Shown: piece after piece, positions 6,565-13,147 of the stretch | Layout: every line of letters begins with the position of its first letter | How positions within the stretch are numbered: position 1 is the first letter of the stretch | From: Planctomycetales bacterium | GTDB taxonomy: Bacteria > Planctomycetota > Phycisphaerae > SM23-33 | Assembly: GCA_030631125.1 (NCBI GenBank) | Contig: DAOVLS010000031.1 | Location: 1-13,261 of the forward strand | DNA: 13,261 nt | Direction of reading: 5' to 3' | Notes under the pieces: model-generated | What the model was told of the DNA's origin: nothing | What the model saw: the letters and a program-made list of their open reading frames with translations, nothing else | The model's database searches: none | Program-made: the position numbers and the translations under genes

Positions 6565-7839
6565 TCAGTCCGCTACGTATGGGAGAATCTCGGCGCCATA
6601 GGGGATTACTGAAACCCGTGCGTCTGATCCGTACTTCCGCAGTGCCGAATCGACCGCCTCCTGTACTGATGAAAAATAGTCGAATCGCATGGACGCTGCG
6701 TCCTTGTCGCTCAGCCCGTCGGAAACGAGCGCAAACGAAATCCGCTGTCGCATACGGACCAGTGTAGCCGCACCGGCTGCGGCGATCGGTTCGGATACTC
6801 TTGCGGATCGCACTTCTTCAAGAAGTCTCTGCACATCCGGCGCGCCGAGGTATTCAGCCAGTTCCTTGTGAGGACCTATGCCCTCCGGACAGGGGGTTAC
6901 AAGAATTAAAGTTCCACCGTCCCTGACAATGTGCTCGCCGCCGCAAAGCGCTTTGGTGGCCTGCCACAGGTCCAGGTCCGCCGGGTGCGAACTGATGACG
7001 ACGATGTCGGCCCTTTCGGCAACCTCAACGGCATAGACCTCTGAGGCGTATCGAACCCCCTGTCGGTGGGCCTGCACGTAATGACCGGCCACGACGCGAT
7101 AAATTTCCCCTTGCGGCGTGAAGATCACATTAACGATGAAATCCAGCCCTACGGCATCGACCCACTTTTCCATGTTCAGCCGAACCGGACTGTCCGGAAC
7201 GCCGAAGAGGTTGCGGGGCGTCTCGCCCTGCTTCAGGTGAAAAACGCGGACCGTCTCTTCGCCCGCGACGCCGGGATAGATGATCTTGCCGCCTCCGCCC
7301 CAACCGGCGGCGGGATGCGGTAAAATGGTTCCCACGCCGATCTTAAGGTCCGCCCTGACAACACGTTCGTCGATCCAGAGAGGCACCCCGCCTGAACCGT
7401 CGCCCATGAACCGCAGCGCCTTCTTATCATGAAACTCGGAGTTGAGAACACCGACGCGATCGAAGACGCTCTTTCCGACCTTGATAATGATTTCTTCGTC
7501 CGTCATCGGCCTGTGAGTTCCCAGCGCCATCATTATCGTGATGCGACTGTCGGGCAATCCCGCGTCATTGAGTTGCGCCAGAAGAATGGGGAGAATTTCG
7601 TGCGCTGGTATGGGGCGCGTCAGGTCGTCGCAGAGGATAATTGCATTTTCTCTGCCGCGGGCAAGTTCCGCAAGGCAGGGCGTCCCGAAAGGGGTATCAA
7701 GGGCCTGGCGAATCTCGGAAATCGGGTCCGAAGGTACGGACACCGGATTGGCCGAAAGCAATTCGCCGAAATTGGCCCCGGGAACCGTAAATTCGCATTT
7801 CCCGTCGCCGTAGGGAATCTCGATCCGTATCAATTCCAT
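6565..7839 (-). CDS. larA: LarA-family nickel-pincer-dependent hydroxyacid racemase/epimerase
   Basis: LarA enzymes invert the configuration of 2-hydroxy acids (lactate and relatives) with a covalently held nickel-pincer nucleotide. The 424-aa length is normal. Key residues of the Lactiplantibacillus enzyme (H108, H174, K184, H200) appear here at H109 (GTHR), H175 (HPAAGWGGGG), K185 (GKIIYPG) and H201 (VFHLKQG), a constant shift of one. The substrate-site phrase DDLTRP is at 71-76. All residues needed for cofactor attachment, nickel binding and proton transfer are therefore present. The family is broad (lactate, malate, other hydroxyacids, sugar acids), so the substrate is not assignable, and the larA symbol denotes the family. 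The cofactor genes larB, larC and larE are not in this window. ATG at 7839 lies 14 bp after the M55 gene's stop codon, with GGGAAG nearby, so the two are very likely co-transcribed. Confidence 0.85.
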   Translation of the reverse strand: MELIRIEIPYGDGKCEFTVPGANFGELLSANPVSVPSDPISEIRQALDTPFGTPCLAELARGRENAIILCDDLTRPIPAHEILPILLAQLNDAGLPDSRITIMMALGTHRPMTDEEIIIKVGKSVFDRVGVLNSEFHDKKALRFMGDGSGGVPLWIDERVVRADLKIGVGTILPHPAAGWGGGGKIIYPGVAGEETVRVFHLKQGETPRNLFGVPDSPVRLNMEKWVDAVGLDFIVNVIFTPQGEIYRVVAGHYVQAHRQGVRYASEVYAVEVAERADIVVISSHPADLDLWQATKALCGGEHIVRDGGTLILVTPCPEGIGPHKELAEYLGAPDVQRLLEEVRSARVSEPIAAAGAATLVRMRQRISFALVSDGLSDKDAASMRFDYFSSVQEAVDSALRKYGSDARVSVIPYGAEILPYVAD

Positions 7840-7853
7840 TCACTTCCCGCCCG

Positions 7854-8657
7854 TTATTCCCCGTCCTCGACAGGTTCCCATTCAAGACCTTTTCTTCTGA
7901 GTTTTGCTCCTAACTTGTATCCCGCTCCATTGCAGGCGTCCGTCAGGAGTTCGTATAGATTATCCCCTTTCTTCACGCCGGTTTCGTCCCAAATATAGAC
8001 AAGTTCATACGGCTTTGGAAAAGTAACCGGAGGAATCTCTTTTACGCGCTCCAAAGCCTGTCTGGCGCCGTCCCTTATTAACTGATGCGCCTTTGAAGGC
8101 GCAAGGCTGACGGCGTTGCACGGAGACAACGCCTCCTTCACAACAACGCCTTCAACACCGGGAACAAGGTCCCTTATTTCCCCCACCACCGCAGAATCAC
8201 CCGTGATCATAATAGTCGGGATATTGAAATAGCCCGCCGCTGCCGCCAGCATCCCGGCTTCGCCGAGGTCCTTACCGTTGAGTACGTATCCGCTGTGGGG
8301 AAGAATCGCGTTTTGCGCATCAATCCTCGCATGCTGACACATCAGAACATGCGCGTCGTAGGTGCCGTCCATCAGAGGCGCCCAGTGCGGGGGAAACCGC
8401 GTATCACCGTGTATTATTCTCACCTCCGGAGGAAACTCCTCGAAAAGGAGGTTGTAACCGCAGCCGTGACTGTCGTTGACAACTATCTCAGTAGCGCCGC
8501 CGGCCTTCAGACCTTCTATGGCCGCATTCACCTCCTTAGTCAGCAACCTTCTCATTCTCTCGCGATGAAAATAATTCTCTATACTCGAGTCTTTCCTGTT
8601 TTCAAAGTGAACGATTCCACTAGCGCCTTCCATGTCCACATTCATATAGATTTTCAC
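7854..8657 (-). CDS. M55-family D-aminopeptidase (DppA-like)
   Basis: M55 peptidases are zinc enzymes forming ring-shaped decamers; the founder, Bacillus DppA, releases D-amino acids from the N-terminus of D-peptides such as D-Ala-D-Ala. Family ligands are visible: D8 and E10 in VDMEG, H64 in NDSHG, H109 in QHAR, and E133 in LGEAGM. H121 (LPHSGY) is in the position of the catalytic His. No signal peptide is present, so it acts in the cytoplasm. The 267-aa length is normal. The GTG start at 8657 is supported by AGAGGA 7 nt upstream. It follows the secreted beta-helix gene by 16 bp and precedes larA by 14 bp, placing it in the middle of a tight three-gene unit. A D-peptidase beside a hydroxyacid racemase suggests use of unusual D-configured substrates; the actual peptide is unknown. 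Confidence 0.85.
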   Translation of the reverse strand: MKIYMNVDMEGASGIVHFENRKDSSIENYFHRERMRRLLTKEVNAAIEGLKAGGATEIVVNDSHGCGYNLLFEEFPPEVRIIHGDTRFPPHWAPLMDGTYDAHVLMCQHARIDAQNAILPHSGYVLNGKDLGEAGMLAAAAGYFNIPTIMITGDSAVVGEIRDLVPGVEGVVVKEALSPCNAVSLAPSKAHQLIRDGARQALERVKEIPPVTFPKPYELVYIWDETGVKKGDNLYELLTDACNGAGYKLGAKLRRKGLEWEPVEDGE

Positions 8658-8673
8658 AGCAGTTCCTCTTGAT

Positions 8674-10020
8674 TTACTCTGGATTTCCTTTGGGCGCCTT
8701 GACCGTTACGGTCTCTACTTTTCCGCCCAGCGTTTTGGTGGTCTTGTCGGCGAACGTGATCTTCACCCGGCTGTCGGCGTGCCCAATCCTTACCTTAAAA
8801 ACCTTATCCAGCGGATTGATTATCGCGGTATCGAGCGCCCTGTCTAAATCGTAGGAGGTTTTCACGCCTTTTGTTCGGCACCGCTCCATCGTGCTTTCGG
8901 GAGAAAGCATGCGGAATCCCACATCGCAGTTCTCCACGGCACAGCCGACAAACCTGGTCTTGACGCACTTGACATTCAGGTCATACCCCTTTCCGCTGTT
9001 CTTGCTGTAGAAAGCGCTTCTCACGTCGAATCCCCGTGAGCCGTTCCTGGCGAGACAGTTCTCAAAACTATTTCCGCTTGATCCGTCATAGACCACAAAA
9101 CCTACCGACCCGCCAAGCCCCATCGGCCCGCCTCGCTGCGGGTGCAAGGGGTAATCCTCATTCCTGCCGTCGGCGACGCAATCGACGAACTTGTTGTTGT
9201 CGCAGTTGTCGTTTATCTCGAACTCATAGCCGCCGTTATTGAAAGCCTTGTTGCCTTTGAAAAGGTTATTGGACGTGCCGTATCTCAACCTGAACCCGTG
9301 CCAGCCGTTACCGAAGGCGACGTTGTTCAAAAAGACCGACTCGGTGCATTTGTCGATGCGGAATCCGTAGTCAGCCCTGCTACCGAAGCCGGGAATGGTC
9401 CGCCAGGTGTTGTAGGCGATGTTCCGCTCGATTTTCTGGTGATGCCCGCACACCATGAAATTGTACAAGTCGTTGTCGAAGCCCACGTTACGCCGGATAG
9501 TGCAGTGGTGGCTCCTGCCGATGCAAAAGCCTCTGCCTTTACCGGCCAATTTGCCCTTACCCGCGTTCTCGTATGCTATGTTGTCCTCCAACGTAATATG
9601 ATGGGACCAGCCGGCGACGACGAAGGCGTCGCGATAGTGCTCGACTACCAGCCTGCTGACTTCGATATACGACTTGCCGTTAATCGCTATTCCGACTCCC
9701 GTGTCGTCGCCTTTGAGCACGGGCATTACCGCCCTCTTCCAGACGCCTTTGAATTTGATTGGCTGTTTCTCTGTTCCCGAATTGGCGAATACGACGCGCT
9801 CGCAGCCATAGTTTCCCGGCTGGATCATAACCGTATCCCCGGCCTTTGCGACCTTGGCGGCGTGAGCGATTGTCTTGAAGGCCTTTTCTTCGGTAAGCCC
9901 GTCGTTGGCGTTGTCGCCTTTTGTCGAGACGTGATAAGTTTCAGCCCACACCGCGCCGGCGCACAAGACCGTTACGACCAACATCGCCGCCGTTGTGTGT
10001 AAGATATTCCTTTTGTTCAT
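8674..10020 (-). CDS. secreted right-handed parallel beta-helix protein (DUF1565-like)
   Basis: A 448-aa exported protein. Residues 1-26 form a Sec signal peptide (basic start, hydrophobic core, cleavage likely after AVWA). Residues 27-75 match the DUF1565-type beginning of beta-helix proteins: YHVSTKGDNANDG, then FKTIAHAA and AGDTVMIQPGNY. Residues ~110-400 show short repeats of the N-x-F/I-x-x-N-x-A-x-x-N type (NNVAF, GNKAF, DCVAD, NCLAR, GCAVE), the rungs of a parallel beta-helix. Such proteins are often polysaccharide lyases, epimerases or binding proteins; I see no catalytic set that decides. The tail (~405-448) is a separate beta domain. ATG 10020 is chosen over TTG 10023 because AAAGGAG (about 10028-10034) is well spaced from it. 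It heads the operon with the M55 and larA genes. Confidence 0.85.
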   Translation of the reverse strand: MNKRNILHTTAAMLVVTVLCAGAVWAETYHVSTKGDNANDGLTEEKAFKTIAHAAKVAKAGDTVMIQPGNYGCERVVFANSGTEKQPIKFKGVWKRAVMPVLKGDDTGVGIAINGKSYIEVSRLVVEHYRDAFVVAGWSHHITLEDNIAYENAGKGKLAGKGRGFCIGRSHHCTIRRNVGFDNDLYNFMVCGHHQKIERNIAYNTWRTIPGFGSRADYGFRIDKCTESVFLNNVAFGNGWHGFRLRYGTSNNLFKGNKAFNNGGYEFEINDNCDNNKFVDCVADGRNEDYPLHPQRGGPMGLGGSVGFVVYDGSSGNSFENCLARNGSRGFDVRSAFYSKNSGKGYDLNVKCVKTRFVGCAVENCDVGFRMLSPESTMERCRTKGVKTSYDLDRALDTAIINPLDKVFKVRIGHADSRVKITFADKTTKTLGGKVETVTVKAPKGNPE

Positions 10021-10035
10021 CAATATTCTCCTTTC

Positions 10036-10073
10036 TAAAAGTAAGGCGCAGGCTAGGGCAAAGCGAAGCGGAG
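10036..10073. repeat. fragment of an interspersed repeat upstream of the beta-helix gene
   Basis: The gap 10021-10284 holds no gene. Its left part has the phrase AAGCGAAGCGGAG (10061-10073), which recurs in inverted orientation at 12736-12748 in the leader of the second PEP-CTERM gene. Around it, GCGCAGGCTAGGGCA looks like a degraded palindromic repeat. No convincing promoter for the minus-strand operon was found in this gap; TATAAA at 10088-10083 (minus) lacks a -35. Confidence 0.35.
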
Positions 10074-10211
10074 TACCACCTTTTTATAAAGGGGACGCTA
10101 ACCTGATGCGATCAAGGAGCCAGCTTCTTGACGCTGATTATCGATTGGAACGATAGGGAGAAGATGCGAAAACAGACCATCGCCCCCCATTTAAACAAAC
10201 AGACCGCACCA

Positions 10212-10238
10212 GTGGGACCGAATCATCTTCGGCCCCAC
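10212..10238 (-). terminator. hairpin downstream of the first PEP-CTERM gene
   Basis: GTGGGACCGA (10212-10221) and TCGGCCCCAC (10229-10238) form a 10-bp stem with a 7-nt loop. As minus-strand RNA the one non-Watson-Crick position is a G-U pair, but on the plus strand it would be an A-C mismatch, so the hairpin is made for minus-strand transcription. It starts 46 nt past the stop codon of the 10285-11100 gene. The following sequence is only moderately T-rich, so it is not a textbook intrinsic terminator. Confidence 0.6.
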
Positions 10239-10284
10239 CGTGCAGCCGTTTCATTACATCCCAAACATTCTACAAAATCAGCAA

Positions 10285-11100
10285 TTAACGTCGTTTCCGA
10301 CGGATGAGAACACCAATCCCGCCGAGGCCCAGCAGAACCATCGTCGCCGGTTCGGGAACAACCTGCATGGCGCCGAAGGCAGAGTAGGTGGCCGCCCCGG
10401 AGTCCTTTACACCCGTAGCGTGGATTATGATCTCGCCGTTAGCGTCGGGCGTAAGCGAGAAGGAACCCACTTCAGAACTGTTGGGGGTACTCGTGTCGGT
10501 ACCGTCGTCATATGAAACGACCTGGTCGGCCGGCAGAGTCCCGCCGGCTGATATGACGCTATAGACCATGTTACGATCATTATTACTCTTGCCGTTATAA
10601 AAATCGATGTCGTACGTTACGCCTGCCGACAGACCAGTCAGCGTTATACCAATTATGGAACCGCTGCTGCCGCCACCGATGGCGGTTCGTGATGCACTGA
10701 TGCCGGTACCGACTGCCTGACCCGACAGCGGGAGGGTAGCGAAGGTGCCGGTCGGGGTTTGTGTACCCAGACCATCGTAAAGCGAGCTGTACCCAGCAAT
10801 AGCGGACGAGCCATATACGTAGCTCAACCCAACCGTTCGGCCCGGTATTGCGACGCCGGTCGTGGCTTCCAGCATCGGAACGGTGATGGCGCCGTCATCA
10901 GGGGGGGTGTTTTCGTTGCCATCAGTGAGAAGCTCTGTCCAGATATTGCCGTTCGCGTCCGGGCCACCGACCGACTGACTGGCTGGGTCCTGCGTGCTAT
11001 TATAGGCGTCTCCGAAATTGACCAGCACCAATTCCGCCGAAGCCGGTACAGCCAGCGCCAGCACTGCCACTACTGCCAATAAAATCGTAACTTTCCTCAT
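10285..11100 (-). CDS. PEP-CTERM surface/secreted protein, 271 aa
   Basis: An exported protein sorted by the exosortase system, which recognises a PEP motif, membrane helix and basic tail and processes them during export. Residues 1-22 are a signal peptide with likely cleavage after PASA. The tail shows VPEP (248-251), a hydrophobic glycine-rich helix (252-266) and RRKRR (267-271). The mature region (23-247) is low in Lys and Cys, and rich in Gly, Ser, Thr and Asn. It ends in strand-like segments such as GVTYDIDFYNG and NGEIIIHATG, which suggest a beta-sandwich. I do not recognise a catalytic domain. AAGGAG lies 8 nt before ATG 11100. The first 22 residues and the ribosome site closely resemble those of the 12681 gene. 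The exosortase gene itself is not in this window. Confidence 0.85.
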   Translation of the reverse strand: MRKVTILLAVVAVLALAVPASAELVLVNFGDAYNSTQDPASQSVGGPDANGNIWTELLTDGNENTPPDDGAITVPMLEATTGVAIPGRTVGLSYVYGSSAIAGYSSLYDGLGTQTPTGTFATLPLSGQAVGTGISASRTAIGGGSSGSIIGITLTGLSAGVTYDIDFYNGKSNNDRNMVYSVISAGGTLPADQVVSYDDGTDTSTPNSSEVGSFSLTPDANGEIIIHATGVKDSGAATYSAFGAMQVVPEPATMVLLGLGGIGVLIRRKRR

Positions 11101-11382
11101 CTTATGCTCTCCTTACTTTCTATCCGTTCCGCCAATGTCGGCAGAAACCACTTTACCCCGGCATCATCCGACCCGAGGCCGCCAAATCCTGCGTTAGGCT
11201 CACAATGAACACATTTTCCCACAAGAACCTGACCACAAAACCACTCCTCTATCATAATTCTCTTCTCTTCATCCGGCTCTCCCTTACCCCCCCTCCTTTT
11301 CTACCAATATGTCAGGCAAACCGGGCCGATCCAAACTGCTCGAACAAAAGCGCCACGATTCTACCCATGACTTGTACGTATA
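11101..11382 (-). other. long 5' leader of the first PEP-CTERM gene
   Basis: Between the predicted start of transcription (about 11376, minus strand) and the ATG at 11100 lie some 275 nt without a convincing gene. The minus strand has a purine-rich stretch around 11280-11305, followed by a six-codon open frame (M-K-R-R-E-L) with a ribosome-site-like sequence in front. I recognise no known riboswitch. It could hold a leader peptide or an RNA-based control element, but nothing here proves it. Confidence 0.35.
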
Positions 11383-11411
11383 ACTATATATGAATATGCC
11401 GTTTTTGTCAA
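11383..11411 (-). promoter_or_regulatory. sigma70-type promoter for the first PEP-CTERM gene
   Basis: On the minus strand TTGACA (11411-11406) and TATAGT (11388-11383) are separated by exactly 17 bp in AT-rich DNA, a near-consensus promoter. Transcription would start near 11376 and reach the ATG at 11100 after a long leader. The -35 lies 17 bp from the edge of an IS-like end. Confidence 0.65.
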
Positions 11412-11427
11412 GGGAAATTCCTACCAA

Positions 11428-11530
11428 TGTCATACCAAAGTAGAAATGTCCGGTCCTAACAAAGTAGAAATGTCCGCTTTCCTGACAATAAGAAGGAGAG
11501 CGGATGAACAAGGATCGGATCAAAATGACA
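11428..11530 (+). mobile_element. remnant of an IS21-like insertion sequence (left end)
   Basis: From TGTCATACC (11428) the plus strand carries two copies of AAAGTAGAAATGTCCG (11437-11452 and 11461-11476) at a 24-bp period. This is the arrangement of tandem repeats at the ends of IS21-family elements, where they bind the transposase. They are followed by AAGGAGAGCGG and an ATG (11504) that begins M-N-K-D-R-I-K-M, plausible for an istA start. The frame then soon runs out at a stop codon, with no transposase domain, so only the terminus and the first codons remain. The right boundary is approximate. No matching right end was found in the window. The family assignment rests on remembered IS ends and was not searched. 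Confidence 0.5.
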
Positions 11531-11538
11531 CCTTGCAC

Positions 11539-11567
11539 GTTCTTCTCGTCACAAGGACGAAAAGAAC
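11539..11567 (-). terminator. hairpin downstream of the second PEP-CTERM gene
   Basis: GTTCTTCTCGTC (11539-11550) and GACGAAAAGAAC (11556-11567) form a 12-bp stem with a 5-nt loop. The single imperfect position is a G-U pair in minus-strand RNA but a C-A mismatch on the plus strand, which assigns it to minus-strand transcripts. It begins 52 nt past the stop codon of the 11620-12681 gene, mirroring the hairpin behind the other PEP-CTERM gene. The following T-run is short (ATTTTG, 24 nt on). Confidence 0.55.
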
Positions 11568-11619
11568 ATCCCTTCTTTATCCTGCCACCTATTTACCTAT
11601 ATGACCTATAACCTCTGGC

Positions 11620-12681
11620 CTACGACCTGTTCTTCCGGCGGAGAAGGACGCCCAGTCCGCCGATACCAAGCAGCACCATCGTCACGGGTTCGGGAACGGT
11701 AACGATTATCGCTCCATCTGAAGCGAATGAACTATCGTTCCAACTCCAGCTGGCGTCGGGCAGAGTTACCACCGGAGTGCCGGTTACAGAACCGGTCCAT
11801 GTCATGATGGTGTAAGTGCTGTCAGCGGCGCCGGAGTCTATCACCTCGATGGTGGCGTGCTTAAGCGGGTCCCCTGCGGACTCGAACGTAACGCTCCCGT
11901 CGCCGACCGTCGGGGCACTGTCTTTCCAGGCGGCGGATTTTACTATATTAATGGTCTCGAAACCAACGGCGTCGATTTCGGCCTTTACCGCGCTGCCGGC
12001 ATACATCGTGAGACCGCCTTTCAATGTAATTTCTTCTGGGCCGCCACCGACGACGTGATACGTGCTGGTGTCTTTCATGTACATTGCCCAGGTACTGATC
12101 GGGGACTTAACTATGTGTTTACCGCCGGAGATCTTGTATGTCGGCGATCCGGTCCAGAGGAACGTGTATCCGGCCTCGCTCGTCCCGCCGGTCTGGTTCA
12201 GGGTGCCATATACCCCCTGCTTGCTGCCGCCTGTATTAATGTAGCCGGTATCACTCAAATTGTAGGTGCCTCGGATGTAGAAGGTGCCGGCGCCTATGTA
12301 AGTGCCGCCGCTCTGGTTGTAGATGCCACCGACGTTAACGCTGCCGTTCATACTCTTGCCCGTCCCGCCGGTCTGATTGATCGTGCCGGACAGACTCAAG
12401 CCCCCGCAATCCCCCCAGTCAGTACCGCCAAACGTAACGGTATAACCGCTGGCTATAATGGCGGGGTCGTTAACGAACGTGCCGCTGGGGACGGGATACT
12501 TGTAGTGCGGCAGGCCGTCAGGATTGCCGAGGCCTGCTGTCAGGTTCCAGTTGTCCGGGGTAACCCATTTGCCGTCTCCGGCGCCACCATCGTTGTCCCA
12601 TGTGTAAGTACTGGCCGACCATGCCGAGCCGGATAGGGCCAATACCGCCGCTACTGCCAATACGATTGTTACATTTCTCAT
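11620..12681 (-). CDS. PEP-CTERM protein with autotransporter-like beta repeats, 353 aa
   Basis: An exported exosortase substrate. The signal peptide covers residues 1-22/23 (cleavage near AWSA). The mature N-terminus, TYTWDN...GKWVTPDNWN (25-46), is the typical opening of planctomycete repeat proteins with an autotransporter-like beta-helix. Residues ~95-170 contain three related rungs: INQTGGT (101-107), YNQSGGT (121-127) and LNQTGGT (161-167), suggesting a short beta-solenoid. The end carries VPEP (329-332), a hydrophobic helix (333-347) and RRKNRS. It is probably a cell-surface or extracellular-matrix protein; no enzyme motif is visible. AAGGAG is 8 nt before ATG 12681. The signal peptide and ribosome site are close to those of the 11100 gene, so the two share a leader origin although their mature parts differ. 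Confidence 0.85.
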   Translation of the reverse strand: MRNVTIVLAVAAVLALSGSAWSASTYTWDNDGGAGDGKWVTPDNWNLTAGLGNPDGLPHYKYPVPSGTFVNDPAIIASGYTVTFGGTDWGDCGGLSLSGTINQTGGTGKSMNGSVNVGGIYNQSGGTYIGAGTFYIRGTYNLSDTGYINTGGSKQGVYGTLNQTGGTSEAGYTFLWTGSPTYKISGGKHIVKSPISTWAMYMKDTSTYHVVGGGPEEITLKGGLTMYAGSAVKAEIDAVGFETINIVKSAAWKDSAPTVGDGSVTFESAGDPLKHATIEVIDSGAADSTYTIMTWTGSVTGTPVVTLPDASWSWNDSSFASDGAIIVTVPEPVTMVLLGIGGLGVLLRRKNRS

Positions 12682-12728
12682 CTTTGCTCTCCTTTGCTAA
12701 ATGTCCGGAATACCCGCCTACGATAAGG

Positions 12729-12780
12729 CTTCCGTCTCCGCTTCGCTTCACCGAGACAAGTCGGCGTGGCAAGCCGGAAG
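12729..12780. repeat. structured repeat in the leader of the second PEP-CTERM gene
   Basis: CTTCCG (12729-12734) pairs with CGGAAG (12775-12780), and inside it TCTC (12735-12738) can pair with GAGA (12753-12756), giving a nested hairpin. The segment CTCCGCTTCGCTT (12736-12748) is the inverted copy of 10061-10073. This looks like an interspersed palindromic element within the ~187-nt leader (12682-12868). The rest of the leader shows no gene. Confidence 0.45.
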
Positions 12781-12874
12781 ACCGAAAAAAATCCTCAATC
12801 CACAATCCGAAACTGCTTTATCTCCTTTGTTCCAAAAAGCCTGACGGATTTGAGTCCTCTGATTTACTCACTCT

Positions 12875-12902
12875 ATTCTATTTGATTTTCTTATTGTGTC
12901 AA
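12875..12902 (-). promoter_or_regulatory. sigma70-type promoter for the second PEP-CTERM gene
   Basis: On the minus strand TTGACA (12902-12897) and TAGAAT (12880-12875) are 16 bp apart. Transcription would begin near 12868, leaving a leader of roughly 187 nt before the ATG at 12681. This parallels the promoter and long leader of the other PEP-CTERM gene. Confidence 0.55.
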
Positions 12903-12945
12903 CCCCACTTTGCGGGTATTTTTACCTTACTTTGCGACAGAGGGA
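12897..12945 (+). mobile_element. possible second IS-like end
   Basis: TGTCAACCCC at 12897 is followed by two copies of ACTTTGCG (12907-12914 and 12929-12936) at a 22-bp period. The layout resembles the 11428 IS21-like end (TGTCA, then tandem repeats of similar period) with a different repeat sequence. No transposase frame follows. This is weak evidence resting on layout alone. Confidence 0.25.
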
Positions 12946-13014
12946 TTTTTTGATAACAAGAGGATTGCGACGTGGATTGGATACTATTGAAAGAAGAAGA
13001 AAAGGAAAGATAGC

Positions 13015-13032
13015 GGGATTACAGGGATTACA
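13015..13032. repeat. tandem 9-mer GGGATTACA x2
   Basis: GGGATTACA occurs twice head to tail (13015-13023, 13024-13032) in a purine-rich noncoding stretch (12946-13090) without any gene. It is probably part of a degraded interspersed repeat. Confidence 0.5.
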
Positions 13033-13090
13033 AGATTATAAGGAAGTAGTGCAACATAGTTTCTGTAATTTCGTTTGCCTCGATCATAAC

Positions 13091-13147
13091 CGCGTAGCCT
13101 GAATCGGAAGGAGCCCCGGAGGGGCGACTGGAGATTCAGGCTACGCG
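13091..13147. repeat. hairpin repeat with GCCCC-GGA-GGGGC core
   Basis: CGCGTAGCCTGAATC (13091-13105) and GATTCAGGCTACGCG (13133-13147) are perfect 15-bp inverted arms. Inside them a second stem, GCCCC (13113-13117) / GGGGC (13121-13125), closes a GGA loop. This two-tier palindrome resembles interspersed repeats I associate with planctomycete genomes. It sits at the 3' end of the minus-strand gene entering from the right, where it could stop transcription in both directions. Confidence 0.8.

Noticed and set aside
9142..10002. 286-aa open frame on the plus strand opposite the beta-helix gene
   Set aside because: It is antisense to a gene with a signal peptide, repeats and a Shine-Dalgarno; the translated shadow has no domain.
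11101..11382. Riboswitch (for example a cyclic-di-GMP type) in the long leader
   Set aside because: I looked for a known conserved core on the minus strand and could not find one; only the length is suggestive.
11284..11538. 84-aa minus-strand frame between the PEP-CTERM genes
   Set aside because: It is translated from the IS-like tandem repeats and the promoter region; the repeated GHFYF phrase merely reflects the 24-bp repeat.
11857..12636. 259-aa plus-strand frame opposite the second PEP-CTERM gene
   Set aside because: It is antisense to a clear PEP-CTERM gene; Gly/Thr-rich repeats in the real frame keep the opposite frame open by chance.
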